Assembly (NCBI RefSeq): GCF_014643375.1 | Contig: NZ_BMJJ01000005.1 | Location: 1-64,000 of the forward strand | From: Aureimonas glaciei | Lineage (GTDB): Bacteria > Pseudomonadota > Alphaproteobacteria > Rhizobiales > Rhizobiaceae | DNA length: 64,000 nucleotides | Direction of reading: 5' to 3' | Shown: positions 41,295 through 50,715 of the stretch, one piece after another | Numbering within the stretch: the first letter of the stretch is position 1 | How the letters are laid out: each line of letters opens with the position of its first letter | Made by a program: the position numbers and the translations under genes | Notes under the pieces: generated by a model | What the model saw: only the letters and a program-made list of their open reading frames with translations | Databases searched by the model: none | What the model was told of the DNA's origin: nothing

Positions 41295-42080
41295 CTAGTG
41301 CCCGTCGGCGACGATATCGGGAGCCGGCGATGCATTCGTCCCGCTGCGGCAGGCTTCGACGAACCGGCGAACCGTCGCCGCCATGCCGAATTCCAGCGCG
41401 TCGGCGGTCAGGCCGTGACCGATCGACACCTCGGCCAAAGACGGGATGTGCCGGACGAGGCGCGGAAGATTGGCGACGGTGAGGTCGTGCCCGGCATTGA
41501 CGCCCAGACCGAGATCGAGCGCGGCCCGCGCCGTCGCGCCGAGGCGCGCGGCCTCCGCCTCGGCGGCGTCCGCGTCGCCATAGGTCGCGCCGTAGGGGCC
41601 GGTATAGAGCTCGATGCGGTCGCAGCCGGTCGCGGCGGCGGCGGCCATGGCGCCGGGCTCGGCATCGGCGAAGAGCGAGACGCGGGCGCCCTGCCCTTTC
41701 AGCCGGGCAACGACGTCCTTCAGCAGCGCGGCGTCGGCGACGAAATCCCAGCCGTGGTCGGAGGTTGGCTGCGAAGGATCGTCAGGCACCAGGGTCACCT
41801 GCTCGGGCCGGTGCGCGGCGACGAGGGCCAGAAACTCTTCGGTCGGATAGCCCTCGATGTTGAATTCGGCGTCCGGAAACTCGGCGTCGATCAGGCTCCT
41901 GATATCGGGCAGGTCGGAGAAGCGGATGTGGCGCTCGTCCGGCCGCGGATGCACCGTCAGCCCGTGGGCGCCGCTCGCCAGCGCGATCCGGCCGAAATGA
42001 ACGACGCTCGGCCAGGGCAGGTCGCGGCGGTTGCGCAACATGGCGATGGCGTTGAGATTCACGGAGAGTTCGGTCGGCAT
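41295..42080 (-). CDS. pdxJ: Pyridoxine 5'-phosphate synthase
   Basis: A 261-residue TIM-barrel enzyme that condenses 1-deoxyxylulose 5-phosphate with 3-amino-2-oxopropyl phosphate in vitamin B6 synthesis. [64 protein letters not shown] and LGVNAGHDL are family hallmarks. The ATG at 42080 gives the usual start; upstream codons in frame are not conserved in the family. Confidence 0.95.
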   Translation of the reverse strand: MPTELSVNLNAIAMLRNRRDLPWPSVVHFGRIALASGAHGLTVHPRPDERHIRFSDLPDIRSLIDAEFPDAEFNIEGYPTEEFLALVAAHRPEQVTLVPDDPSQPTSDHGWDFVADAALLKDVVARLKGQGARVSLFADAEPGAMAAAAATGCDRIELYTGPYGATYGDADAAEAEAARLGATARAALDLGLGVNAGHDLTVANLPRLVRHIPSLAEVSIGHGLTADALEFGMAATVRRFVEACRSGTNASPAPDIVADGH

Positions 42081-42299
42081 GGCGTGTCCCACTGAGAGAC
42101 CCGATCCATAGCCCCAGCGACGGCCGAGTTCCAGTGCCGGACGGCGGCTTCCCATCGACGCCCGAGAGAGACCGAAGGGCGACGTCTGGCGCAAGCGTGA
42201 CCACCGAACCGGCCGATCGGGGCGGCCTGCGGTTGACACGCGCGCCCGTTCGCCGTTCCCTCTCCCCCATCGGCGAGGACCGATACGGGAGAGGAATTC

Positions 42300-43895
42300 A
42301 TGGGAAGCTCAAGGTTTTTGCCGCTGGTGATCGCCGGCCTGATCGGATTGTTCGTCGGCTGGCTGTTCGCGCCGGATGTCGACGACGTTACGGAAGCGGC
42401 CAATGGCCGCTTCGACCAGATCGACGCGCGCCTGGCCGCCATCGAGGCGCCGCTGGCCGCGATCCAGACCAGCCTGGCGGCTGTCGACCAGCGCACCAGC
42501 GCGACCGAGGCTGCGATTCAGGCGATCGGCAATCCGGCGGAGGCATCCGCGGCGCTCTCGACCAAGCTCGACGCCGTGGCAGCGTCGGCCGGCGAAGGCA
42601 AGGCGGCGACCGATGGCGTCGCGGCGGCGCTGGCCGCCCTGCAGGCCAAGCTGGATGCGGCGGCGGCAGCCCCGCCGCCCGCGCCGGCAGCCCCCGAGCC
42701 CGATGCCGGCACCGCGCTCGCCGGCCAGATCGGCAATACCGGCGCCATCCTGCTGCCCGGCCAGACCGCTATCTTCGGCGCCAAGCGCGTGACGCTCGCC
42801 GCCCTGGCCGAGGGCACCGCGTCCATGGGGCCTGAGGGCGCCGCCCCCGCCGACGTCGCCTCCGGCGCGTCCGTCGACCTCGGTGACGGCTGCTCGGTGA
42901 CGCTCGTCGGCGTGACGGCGACCGCCGCCTACCTCGCCCCGACCGGCTGCGCGGCAGCCGACGGCGCACCGGCCGCGCCGGCCGCAGCACCGGCTCCGGC
43001 GGCAGAACCCGCAGCCCCCGCGGCCGCCGCACCCGCCGAGGCGCCCGCCGCCGCTGCGCCACCCGCCGCTGCAGAAGCACCGGCACCGGCTGCCGCAGAA
43101 GCCCCGGCCGCCGCCGCCCCTGCGGCCCCTGCGGCCCCTGCCGCCGAAGCCGCGGCGCCAGCCGCGACAGCCGACGGCACGCCCTTGTCGACCGGCCAGA
43201 CCGGGACTTTCGGCGACAAGCGGGCCTTTGTCTCGCGGATCTCCGCCCCCGACAACCGGGTCTTCCTGTTCGTGCCCGGCATGGGTCAGGTCCCGGTCGC
43301 CAGCGGCGAGGCAGCCGATCTCGGCGATGGCTGCATGGTGACGCTCACCGGCATCGACGGCACCACCGCCACTTTCAGCACGGAAGGGTGCGGCGGCGAT
43401 GCCGCGGCACCGGCAGATGCCGCCGCCGCACCGGCGGATGCCGCTGCAGCTCCGGCAGCGGCCCCGGCGGCTCCCGCCGCTGCGGCTCAGGCAGCGCCTG
43501 CTCCGGCCGCCCCTGCCCCCGCCGAGGCGCCCGCTGCGCCCGCGGCTCCGGCAGCGGCCGCCGCCCCTGAAGCACCCGCCGCCGCTCCGGCAGCGCCGGC
43601 TACAGCAGCGCCGGCCGAAGCGGCCGCTCCTGCTGCGGCTGGCGGCGAAGCCCCGGCACCGACCCAGGCCGCCGCGGGCGGCCCGGCCCAGCTGACCATC
43701 GGCCAGACCGCCACTTTCAGCGACAAGCGGGTCTTCCTCTCCCGCGTCACGCCGGAACAGGCCTTCGTGGTCGTCGTCGGTCAGGGCAACCAGGAAGTCG
43801 CCAAGGGCGCCGCGCTGGATCTCGGCGACGGCTGCAGCGCGACCTATGACGGGCTGACCGACAAGACGGCGAGCTTCACGCCCTCCGGCTGCTGA
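42300..43895 (+). CDS. Membrane-anchored protein with a triplicated domain and Ala/Pro linkers
   Basis: A 531-residue protein. Residues 7-23 form an N-terminal membrane anchor, 30-120 a coiled coil with heptads, and then three copies of a 65-70 residue domain follow at about 150-217, 294-363 and 461-531. Each begins GQTxxFxxKRxxxSR and ends DLGDGCxxTxxGxxxxxAxxxxxGC with two conserved cysteines, likely a disulfide. Copies are separated by Ala/Pro-rich linkers of about 80-100 residues, resembling periplasm-spanning segments. It faces the periplasm by the anchor topology. The function is unknown; the copies differ enough to be old duplications. Confidence 0.7.
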   Translation: MGSSRFLPLVIAGLIGLFVGWLFAPDVDDVTEAANGRFDQIDARLAAIEAPLAAIQTSLAAVDQRTSATEAAIQAIGNPAEASAALSTKLDAVAASAGEGKAATDGVAAALAALQAKLDAAAAAPPPAPAAPEPDAGTALAGQIGNTGAILLPGQTAIFGAKRVTLAALAEGTASMGPEGAAPADVASGASVDLGDGCSVTLVGVTATAAYLAPTGCAAADGAPAAPAAAPAPAAEPAAPAAAAPAEAPAAAAPPAAAEAPAPAAAEAPAAAAPAAPAAPAAEAAAPAATADGTPLSTGQTGTFGDKRAFVSRISAPDNRVFLFVPGMGQVPVASGEAADLGDGCMVTLTGIDGTTATFSTEGCGGDAAAPADAAAAPADAAAAPAAAPAAPAAAAQAAPAPAAPAPAEAPAAPAAPAAAAAPEAPAAAPAAPATAAPAEAAAPAAAGGEAPAPTQAAAGGPAQLTIGQTATFSDKRVFLSRVTPEQAFVVVVGQGNQEVAKGAALDLGDGCSATYDGLTDKTASFTPSGC

Positions 43896-44469
43896 CCGCC
43901 CGGACGTCCCCGGTCGGCGCGACGACGCAAGTCGCGCCGATCTTCGCCTGCGGGCCGCAGGGATTCCTGCCGGCCCGCAGCTCCGGGGCTCGCACTTTGA
44001 GTCGCCGGGAGGCCGCAAGTCTTTGATCGCGGCCATGATCGCGGAAAGCCCAAGCGATCCGCCGGATCGCTCCGCCGGCGAGAGCCCGGCGGCCGTTGTG
44101 GCAGCGGTGAATACCGGCGCCAGCAGCGCTGGAGATGTCAGGCCAACATCCTATCAAAGTGATTCAACTCAGCGCCATCACTGGGGGCAGGACCCAGTCG
44201 TCCTTATTGGTCACGCCAACATCTTTTCAGATCGATTCAGGCCGCGGCGCGCAAAACAGCAAAATGGGCCGCGGCTTGCTGCCCGGCCGAGGCCGCTTGA
44301 CGGCCACCCGACCGCCCTCGCCGCCCGCTCGGCGGCGCGCAGGGAGCCGAAGAGGTCAGGCGAGCCTATTTCCGATCCGATTCCGCCAATGCCCGCAAGG
44401 GATTGGCGGCGGAGTCGGTTCGCGGCCAGGAACTTCGCCGCCCGATGCGGGAGGCCTCGCCGACAATCG
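43896..44469. other. Gene-free region between convergent genes
   Basis: These 574 bases hold the two hairpins at 43915-43980 and otherwise nothing recognised. Local base composition drops slightly in GC between 44140 and 44240. No RNA gene, repeat or regulatory element could be identified by eye. Confidence 0.5.
43915..43980. terminator. Two strong hairpins after the triplicated-domain gene
   Basis: Hairpin one has a perfect 9-bp stem (CGGCGCGAC at 43915-43923 with GTCGCGCCG). Hairpin two has a perfect 10-bp stem (CTGCGGGCCG at 43948-43957 with CGGCCCGCAG) extended by CAGG/CCTG. No long U-run follows, so these may be Rho-type ends or RNA-stabilising structures. Confidence 0.55.
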
Positions 44470-45597
44470 CTATTTCACGATGGTCAGTCGCTCGGCGGCG
44501 CGGGTGATCGCGGTATACAGCCAGCGCTCGCGCGAATCCTTGAAGGCCCAGCTTTCGTCGAACAGCATGACGTCGTTCCACTGCGAACCCTGCGCCTTGT
44601 GCACGGTCAGGGCATAGCCATAGTCGAAATCGTCGTAGCGCTTCTTCGTCGCCCAGGGTATCTCCTCGTCGGGCGCCTCGAAGGCCGATTTCAGGAGCTT
44701 GATCTTCGCCGCGCCCTGGTCGACGTCGTCGTCGTCGGGCCGCACGAGCAGGCTGATGCCGGGCTTCACCGTTTCGGGCGAGGCCGTCATCACCTGCCAG
44801 AGCGAGCCGTTGAGGAGACCCTTGGCGGGGTCGTTGCGAAGGCAGACGAGCTTGTCGCCGGCATAGGGCAGCGATCCCTGGAATCCCTTCAGCTCGCGCA
44901 GCCGGGCATTGTAGCGCCGCCGCGTGCGGTTGGTGCCGACGAGCACCTGATCGGCGGCCAGCACCCTGTCGCGGTCGACGTCGTTCTTGGTGATGATCTG
45001 CGCCGCGCCGTAGTCGCCGAGCATCAGCGGCCGACCCTCGCGCACGTCCATCGCGAGCTTGATGATCGGATTGTCGCGGGCCTGGCGGTGGATCTCGGTC
45101 AGAAGGAAATCCGGTTCCGCCTCGGTGAAGAAGCCGCCGCCCGAGACCGGCGGCAGCTGCCCGGGATCGCCGAGGACGAGGACGGGCGTGCCGAAGGACA
45201 GGAGATCGCGGCCGAGCGCCTCGTCGACCATCGAGCATTCGTCGACGACGATGAGTTTCGCCTTGGCGACCGGGCTCTGGCGATTGAGCGAAAAGGTCGG
45301 CGCGATGCGCGACGTGCCGACGGTATCGCCCTCCACCGATTCCTCGCCGCGCGGGCGGTAGATCAGCGAATGCAGGGTGCGGGCGTTCTTCGCCCCCTTG
45401 GAGCGCAGCACCTGCGCCGCCTTGCCGGTGAAGGCGGCGAACTGCACCTGGCCGTCGATGCCTTCGGCAAAATGCTTGGCGAGCGTCGTCTTGCCCGTTC
45501 CGGCATAGCCGAACAGGCGGAAGATCGGCTGGCGACCATCGGCGAGCCATTCGGCCACGGCCTGCAGCGCCTGGTCCTGCTGGGGCGAGAATTTCAT
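44470..45597 (-). CDS. RecD-like SF1B DNA helicase
   Basis: A 375-residue single-polypeptide helicase. Walker A is GYAGTGKTTLAKH (about residues 30-42), Walker B is LIVVDECSMVDE, motif III is LVLGDPGQLPPVSGGGF, and the C-terminal motifs are YALTVHKAQGSQW and LYTAITRAAERL. The size and motifs fit the Dda/RecD2-like group of 5'-3' helicases common in alphaproteobacteria. It is probably chromosomal, acting in DNA repair or replication restart. It converges on the gene at 42300. Confidence 0.9.
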   Translation of the reverse strand: MKFSPQQDQALQAVAEWLADGRQPIFRLFGYAGTGKTTLAKHFAEGIDGQVQFAAFTGKAAQVLRSKGAKNARTLHSLIYRPRGEESVEGDTVGTSRIAPTFSLNRQSPVAKAKLIVVDECSMVDEALGRDLLSFGTPVLVLGDPGQLPPVSGGGFFTEAEPDFLLTEIHRQARDNPIIKLAMDVREGRPLMLGDYGAAQIITKNDVDRDRVLAADQVLVGTNRTRRRYNARLRELKGFQGSLPYAGDKLVCLRNDPAKGLLNGSLWQVMTASPETVKPGISLLVRPDDDDVDQGAAKIKLLKSAFEAPDEEIPWATKKRYDDFDYGYALTVHKAQGSQWNDVMLFDESWAFKDSRERWLYTAITRAAERLTIVK

Positions 45598-45784
45598 GTC
45601 TGCCGACAGACAGGATTCAGACGATCAGGGCAAGCGGGGGACGGTGGTTTATCGGCGTGAGTTATGGGCTGGGGCAGGCGGTGGCGTGCCGGAGGCGCCC
45701 CTGTCGCCGGTGGGATGACGATGCAGGCGATACCGTGCATGACGCGGTGCAGGACAGCAGGATGTCCGGTGCTCCGTCCACGCT

Positions 45785-45916
45785 CGTCATCCCGGGCTTG
45801 ACCCGGGATCCACTCCAAGTCGCCGAACTCGATCGACGGCGGCGGACGTTAGATTCTGATCCGATTTGGCAGTGATGCCGTCTCGGAATGGATCCCGGCT
45901 CAAGGCCGGGATGACG
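45785..45916. repeat. Intergenic inverted repeat, alphaproteobacterial type
   Basis: Arms: 45785-45812 begins CGTCATCCCGGGCTTGACCC and 45889-45916 ends GGCCGGGATGACG; they are nearly reverse complements, 76 bases apart. Each arm also has its own small hairpin (CCCGGG-CTTGA-CCCGGG). Similar palindromic units occur many times between genes in alphaproteobacterial chromosomes. The remaining bases between 45598 and 45959 hold no gene. Confidence 0.75.
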
Positions 45917-45959
45917 AAGCGGATATGGCGTGCCTTCAGGACGGCCGTTGATACACTCC

Positions 45960-46325
45960 TCAGCCACGCAGACCATCCCTTGAAACGCCCGGATCATTCT
46001 CCAAAACGATCGCCTGCCCGTGCGGCGTCGCCAGGGCGGCGCGGTGCCAGGCGTCGGTGGTCAGGGCGATCGCCTCGGGGGTGGCGACGCCCTTGGCCAC
46101 CAGCATCGCCTCCAGCGTCCGGAGCCAGCCGGCATAGTATTGGCTGCCGTCGGACGCCTCCGGCCGAAGACGCGCGAGTTCGGTCGAGAGGGTCGCCGCC
46201 CATTCCGGCCAGGTGAACAGGCCGGAAGCGTGGAGGCTGACCACCATGGCAAACGCCTCGGCCTGCCAGGGCGCGGCGAAGACCGGGGCGTCACCTGCGC
46301 CGAAGGACGTGTCAGGCCGGTTCAA
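45960..46325 (-). CDS. Nitrile hydratase accessory protein
   Basis: A 121-residue protein resembling the N-terminal part of the nitrile hydratase beta subunit (APWQAEAFAMVVSLHASGLF, then WPEWAATLSTELARLR, then YYAGWLRTLEAMLVAKG), the family of metal-loading activator proteins encoded after the beta gene. The TTG at 46325 was chosen: GGGAG lies a few bases before it and it overlaps the beta gene by 14 bases. It would help insert cobalt into the alpha subunit. Confidence 0.8.
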   Translation of the reverse strand: MNRPDTSFGAGDAPVFAAPWQAEAFAMVVSLHASGLFTWPEWAATLSTELARLRPEASDGSQYYAGWLRTLEAMLVAKGVATPEAIALTTDAWHRAALATPHGQAIVLENDPGVSRDGLRG

Positions 46326-46971
46326 GATAGCTCTCCCAGGCATCGATGCTGACGCTGAGCGTCGGGTCGCCGTCCCTCCCCCAGAGTTCGGCCGCGGTGA
46401 AGACGACGGTGTAGACGCATTGCGGATTCTCGCCCGCGCCGTGCGCATTGCTGTCGGGAAAGACGAAGCCGCCGCGCACCGCTTCGATAGTGCCGGCCTT
46501 GCCGACGGCATAGCGCGGCAGCCGCGTATGGCCCTGGGGATGGGCGACGATGGTGCGCACCGCCTGTCCCTCGGCAAAGCGCGGCGGCGAGACCAGCGGC
46601 CGGTTGCAGGGCCCGCCCCGCGCCAGCATCGCCGGCACCGCATCAGCGCCCACGACCCGCTTCGGCGCCGTGCCGTCTTGCAGCGCCTGGCCGACCGCCA
46701 GCTCTTCGTCGGTGACGAAACCATGGCGCGCGAGCAGGGTTTCCAGCGCCTTGATCCAGATCTCGTAATAGCTGGAGCCATAGTAATCCGCCGGATGCAG
46801 GCTCTCGCGCGCATGCCGGCTCTCGTCGATCGTCCAGTGCCCCATGGCGCCGGAGAGAAGCGTCAGGCCGAGTGCGTGCTTTTCCCAGGCGCCGTGGAAG
46901 AGCGGTTCGTCCACCTCGGGGGCGACCGGCCCGAAACCCATCTGGCCGCCGAGATCCTGCGGCCCGTTCAT
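46312..46971 (-). CDS. nthB: Nitrile hydratase beta subunit
   Basis: A 219-residue protein opening [20 protein letters not shown], a hallmark of the family, with [20 protein letters not shown] and the beta-barrel end [20 protein letters not shown]. With the alpha subunit it hydrates nitriles to amides. Its ATG overlaps the alpha stop (ATGA), and the accessory gene starts inside it. Confidence 0.93.
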   Translation of the reverse strand: MNGPQDLGGQMGFGPVAPEVDEPLFHGAWEKHALGLTLLSGAMGHWTIDESRHARESLHPADYYGSSYYEIWIKALETLLARHGFVTDEELAVGQALQDGTAPKRVVGADAVPAMLARGGPCNRPLVSPPRFAEGQAVRTIVAHPQGHTRLPRYAVGKAGTIEAVRGGFVFPDSNAHGAGENPQCVYTVVFTAAELWGRDGDPTLSVSIDAWESYLEPA

Positions 46972-47594
46972 GGCTGCCCTGCCCCGGCAAGCCCCGTGCC
47001 GATCATCGAATCACGGGTGACGAGCGCGGCCAGTTCGTCTTCGCCGAGGCCCTCGGTATCGGCAGGGCGTTGCGGCACGACGAGATAGCGCAGTTCCGCC
47101 GTCGAATCCCAGACCCGGATCATCGTCTCCGCCGGCAGGTCCAGACCGAACTCGCGGAGCACGCCGCGCGGGTCGATCACCGCGCGCGAGCGATAAGCCG
47201 GCGCCTTGTACCAGACCGGCGGCAGGCCGAGCACCGACCAGGGGTAGCAGGAGCACAGCGTGCAGACGACGAGATTGTGCGTCTCGGGCGTGTTGAACAC
47301 CGCCTGCATGTGCTCGCCCTGCCGGCCGGTAAAGCCGAGCGAGGCGATGGCCGTCGTCGCATCCTGCCGCAGCCAGTCGGCGAACTCCGGATCGCTCCAG
47401 GCCTTGGCGACCACGGCGGCGCCGTTGCGCGGGCCGACCTTGGTCTCGTAGGTGTCGACGATGACGCCGATCGCCTGGGGATCGATCAGCCCCTTGGCGA
47501 CGAGGATCGTCTCCAGCGCCCGCACGCGCGCCGCCATGGGATCGAGCTCGTTGTCATGGGCGTGATCGCGGCCATGGTGGTGTCCGTGCGTCAT
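46968..47594 (-). CDS. nthA: Nitrile hydratase alpha subunit, cobalt type
   Basis: A 208-residue catalytic subunit. The metal centre is [10 protein letters not shown] with Cys111, Cys114 and Cys116; Thr after the first Cys is the cobalt-type signature (iron enzymes have Ser). The N-terminus is unusually His-rich ([14 protein letters not shown]), which may itself bind metal. ATG 47594 has GGAGG nine bases upstream. The subunits are encoded alpha-beta-accessory, as in other cobalt-type operons. Confidence 0.95.
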   Translation of the reverse strand: MTHGHHHGRDHAHDNELDPMAARVRALETILVAKGLIDPQAIGVIVDTYETKVGPRNGAAVVAKAWSDPEFADWLRQDATTAIASLGFTGRQGEHMQAVFNTPETHNLVVCTLCSCYPWSVLGLPPVWYKAPAYRSRAVIDPRGVLREFGLDLPAETMIRVWDSTAELRYLVVPQRPADTEGLGEDELAALVTRDSMIGTGLAGAGQP

Positions 47595-47660
47595 CGCGCC
47601 GTCCTCCAGAAGTGTGTCGGCCACCCCTCCGGCTGGCCATTGCAAATCGGCGGCGGGCTG

Positions 47661-48086
47661 TCAGGCAACGCCGTCGCCTTTGGAGTCCGAGAAAAGATAC
47701 GTGACATCCTCGAACCGGTCGACCGGGAAGACGTAGAGAACGCGCACGCGGGCGCCAGAGACATTGCGCGATCCGTGCTCGGCCATGCCGGGAATGAACA
47801 GGCAGTCGCCCTGGGCGATCTCGCGCTCCATCCCGTCGATCGTCACCAGCGCCCTGCCTTCGAGGACGAAATAGATCTCGTCCGGCGCGTGGCGGTGCGG
47901 CGCCAGGAAGCCGCCGGGTTCCAGTGTCGCGATGCCAGCGGTCAGACCCTTGGACGGCGTCAGGCCGGCCGAGATCAGCGTCTGCCAACCGATGACGCCG
48001 CGCCCCTCCGGCTCGTTCCACCCTTCCGGGCACAGGCCGCTGTCGGCGACGACGCAGGGCTCGACGCCCGTGATGGCATGGCTCAT
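47661..48086 (-). CDS. Cupin-domain protein
   Basis: A 141-residue single-cupin protein. Motif 1 is PHRHAPDEIYFVLEGRALVT and motif 2 has IPGMAEHGSRNVSG, giving two His, a Glu and a further His for metal binding. It precedes the nitrile hydratase alpha gene by 66 bases on the same strand, so it is probably first in that operon. A role in nitrile or amide metabolism is only inferred; sugar isomerases and dioxygenase-like enzymes share the fold. Confidence 0.8.
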   Translation of the reverse strand: MSHAITGVEPCVVADSGLCPEGWNEPEGRGVIGWQTLISAGLTPSKGLTAGIATLEPGGFLAPHRHAPDEIYFVLEGRALVTIDGMEREIAQGDCLFIPGMAEHGSRNVSGARVRVLYVFPVDRFEDVTYLFSDSKGDGVA

Positions 48087-48186
48087 GTCCGCTTCCCCTG
48101 ATCCGCCCTCGCATGATCGATCTAGCCACAGATCGGGCCCGGAAGCGACGTCTGTCGAGGCCTTAGCCGGACGGCTCCGCTGGCGC

Positions 48187-48780
48187 TTAAAGCAGGATCG
48201 GGACGACAGTCAGGGCGAGCAGCACGCCCATCAGGATGTTGAACCATTTCAGTCGCGTGGGGTCCGAGAGAAAGCCGCGCAGCGCCACGCCAAAGCCGGC
48301 CCAGACCGAGACGCTCGGAAAGTTCACGAGGCCGAAGGCGAAGCCGACGATCAGGACCGAGGTCACAGGACGCTCGGCGCTCGTGTAGGCGCCCATGGCG
48401 ACCAGTGCCATCGCCCAGGCCTTCGGGTTGACCCACTGGAAAGCGGCGGCCTGCAGAAAAGTCATCGGCACCGCGCCGGCGCGCCCCTCGCCCATGCCGC
48501 GCGATGAGCCGATCTTCCAGGCGAGCCAGAGGAGATAGGCCGCGCTGATCCATTTGAGCCCGGTCTCGATGACCGGAAAGCTCAACAGCAACGCGCCGAG
48601 GCCAAAGCCGACGCCGAGCAGCAGCGCGACGAAGCCGACCGCGATGCCGAGCATATGCGGGATCGTCCTGACAAAGCCGAAATTCACCCCTGAAGCCAGA
48701 AGCATCATGTTGTTGGGCCCCGGCGTCACCGAGGAGACGAAGGCAAAAGTCAGGAGGGCGAGAAAGACGTCGAGCGACAT
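48187..48780 (-). CDS. LysE-family amino acid exporter
   Basis: A 197-residue membrane protein with about six transmembrane helices. The N-terminus has the family signature SSVTPGPNNMMLLASGVNFG, and FQWVNPKAWAMALVAMGAY is the conserved NPKAW-type loop. It would export an amino acid or derivative such as homoserine lactone. The substrate is unknown. It lies between the cupin and ilvN genes as an independent unit. Confidence 0.88.
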   Translation of the reverse strand: MSLDVFLALLTFAFVSSVTPGPNNMMLLASGVNFGFVRTIPHMLGIAVGFVALLLGVGFGLGALLLSFPVIETGLKWISAAYLLWLAWKIGSSRGMGEGRAGAVPMTFLQAAAFQWVNPKAWAMALVAMGAYTSAERPVTSVLIVGFAFGLVNFPSVSVWAGFGVALRGFLSDPTRLKWFNILMGVLLALTVVPILL

Positions 48781-48938
48781 GCGGATTCATCCTGAAAGCC
48801 ACGGAAATGCGGCGCTGTCGTCGACGCTGCGACGGGGAGGAGCATCCTTGCAGCCTCGCCCGCCTGGTCGCCCCTGACCCGCCCTCCGGGACGACGTATC
48901 CCGCGGCCGGCGCAGGCGGGAGGAGCTAAGCCTTAAGG

Positions 48939-49511
48939 CTACATGCCGTCCTTGCCGCGCGACAGCGCCGCGACGCCGGTGCGGCAGACCTCGACGAGGC
49001 CGAGCGGCGCCATCAGGCCGATGAACTGGTCAACCTCCCAGACCCGGCCGGTGATCTCGAAGACGAAATGGCCGACCGAGGCGTCGACGATCGTCGCCCG
49101 CAGCGCGTCGGCGAGGCGCAGCGCCTCGGCGCGCTCGTCGCCGGAACAGGCGACCTTGACGATGGCGAGCTCTCGCTCGATCGGGCTGTCCAGCTGGCCG
49201 TTGCGGCCGAGCAGCGTGAGGTCGACGACGCGGTGAACCGGCACGATGCGGTCGAGCTGGCTCTTCAGCTGCTCGATGACATGCGGCGCGCCTCTCGTGA
49301 CGACGGTGATGCGCGACAGGTGCTTGTCGTGCTCGGTCTCCGAAACGGTGAGGCTCTCGATATTGTAGCCGCGGCCGGAGAAAAGGCCGATGACGCGGGC
49401 GAGCACGCCCGGCTCGTTGTCGACGAGGAGCGCCAGCGTGCGGGCCTCGGACTTTTCCTTTTCCTCGGTGATGAAATAGGCCGAAGCCGGCGGCTGGACG
49501 GGTTTGTTCAT
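48939..49511 (-). CDS. ilvN: Acetolactate synthase small (regulatory) subunit
   Basis: A 190-residue regulatory subunit with the N-terminal ACT domain (TLALLVDNEPGVLARVIGLF, then SGRGYNIESLTV) that binds valine, and the conserved C-terminal half (EVCRTGVAALSRGK). It activates the large subunit and confers feedback inhibition. It is normally adjacent to the large-subunit gene; here a plus-strand gene stands between them, so the pair may not share one message. Confidence 0.95.
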   Translation of the reverse strand: MNKPVQPPASAYFITEEKEKSEARTLALLVDNEPGVLARVIGLFSGRGYNIESLTVSETEHDKHLSRITVVTRGAPHVIEQLKSQLDRIVPVHRVVDLTLLGRNGQLDSPIERELAIVKVACSGDERAEALRLADALRATIVDASVGHFVFEITGRVWEVDQFIGLMAPLGLVEVCRTGVAALSRGKDGM

Positions 49512-49685
49512 GAGGGTCTCGCTTCGGGAAGAGGCCGTTCGGCCTGCGCCGCGGCATGGAGGATCGGCAGGTCAGACGGCGCCGACGCCGCCTCCCTTGC
49601 CATCTGCGCATTGAGTCGGGGCGCGGCTCGGGCCAAGATGGCGCTCGAAATACCGCACCGACGTACATCTGAGGAGCCGGTCGAC

Positions 49686-50666
49686 ATGGCCAAGACGATG
49701 AAACTCACACTGGCGACGTCTTTCGCTCTGCTGCTGTTGTCTTCTGCCGCCAGCGCGGCAATGGCCTGCGGCAGCGCGGAAGAGGGCCTGGTGTTCAGCG
49801 AGGTCGTCACCGTCGACGGCAGCGAGGGCGCCTTCCGGCTGATTTGCCGAGAGGGCCGCCTGACCGCAATCCCCGTCGGGACCGACGGCGCGGCCGCCAG
49901 CATCGACGGCGGCGGGCCGCCGGTCTCGGTCGAAGGGACGACGCCGCAGCCCGTGGCCCCCGCCGAGAATGCCGGGACGACCGATGCGGAACCGGGCAAT
50001 GCCAGCGATCCGCACGACACGGGCCTGTATGCCGCCGGCGTCGCCGGCCAGTCACCCGCGGCGACGATGACGCAGTCGGCGGCCGAGGCGCCGACATCGC
50101 CCTCCACTCTGCCGCCGCTCGACCAGCGCGGCGACGAGGCGGCCGACAAGCCCGGCGTCTCCGCCGAGGCGGCGGCCGCCGGCCGGGAGGGCGCTACCAA
50201 GAGCGAGGAGCGCATCGCGGCGGAAGCGCCGGAAGCTGCGGCTGACGCGCCTTCCCCGGCGGCTTCGCCGGAAATGGTGCGGGTACCCGCCGCCATCGCC
50301 GGCGCCGCGCGCAGCGTGCTTCCCGGTATCACCTTCAAGAACGTCGTCCTCTCTCGGGATGGCGCATCGACCATTTATGGCCTCGCCGGTGAAAATCAGG
50401 CCGGCCGCGGCGTTGCGGTCGACGTCGATCAGGCTGGCGCCGTGCGGCAGGTCGACCGGCAGATCGGCCTTACCGAAGTGCCGCCGGAAATCCTGAAGCT
50501 GGCGCAGGCGGTGCTGCCGGAAGCCACGATCGACAAGGCCGTCATGTCGATCCGGCCGAATTTCCAGAGCTTCTTCGTCCTGTCGGGTCGAGACGCCAGG
50601 GCCGAGGATTTCGCCCTCGACATCCGCACCGACGGCCGCAGCCTCGCCTTCATCGACCCGCGCTAG
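49686..50666 (+). CDS. Secreted protein with PepSY-like C-terminus
   Basis: A 326-residue protein. A signal peptide (residues 1-28, LTLATSFALLLLSSAASAAM) is followed by a small N-terminal domain with one Cys pair (MACGSAEEG and LICREGR), an Ala/Pro/Glu-rich linker of about 120 residues and a C-terminal domain (VLPGITFKNVVLSRDGASTI, then GRGVAVDVDQAG, then LAQAVLPEATIDKAV) with the alpha/beta pattern of PepSY-like units. GAGGAG precedes the ATG. It is on the opposite strand to ilvB and ilvN, between them. The function is unknown. Confidence 0.65.
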   Translation: MAKTMKLTLATSFALLLLSSAASAAMACGSAEEGLVFSEVVTVDGSEGAFRLICREGRLTAIPVGTDGAAASIDGGGPPVSVEGTTPQPVAPAENAGTTDAEPGNASDPHDTGLYAAGVAGQSPAATMTQSAAEAPTSPSTLPPLDQRGDEAADKPGVSAEAAAAGREGATKSEERIAAEAPEAAADAPSPAASPEMVRVPAAIAGAARSVLPGITFKNVVLSRDGASTIYGLAGENQAGRGVAVDVDQAGAVRQVDRQIGLTEVPPEILKLAQAVLPEATIDKAVMSIRPNFQSFFVLSGRDARAEDFALDIRTDGRSLAFIDPR

Positions 50667-50673
50667 GCGCTCG

Positions 50674-50704
50674 CCGCCGCCTCCCGGCTAAAGGGAGGCG
50701 GCGG
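50674..50704. terminator. Bidirectional terminator between convergent genes
   Basis: A 12-bp perfect stem, CCGCCGCCTCCC and GGGAGGCGGCGG, with a 7-base loop. It lies 7 bases after the plus-strand secreted protein gene and 12 bases after the ilvB stop, serving both. No U-run is present. Confidence 0.7.
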
Positions 50705-50715
50705 CAGGGCCCGGG

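Noticed and set aside
42309-44036. 575-codon minus-strand frame opposite the triplicated-domain gene
   Set aside because: Composition is Arg/Gly low-complexity from GC bias; the plus frame has an anchor, coiled coil and repeated domains.
44023-45660. 545-codon plus-strand frame opposite the RecD-like gene
   Set aside because: Shadow frame; helicase motifs are intact on the other strand.
47640-47655. ATTGCAAATCGG near the nitrile hydratase operon
   Set aside because: Resembles the prophage motif but lacks the GTCA half and lies in chromosomal DNA; treated as chance.
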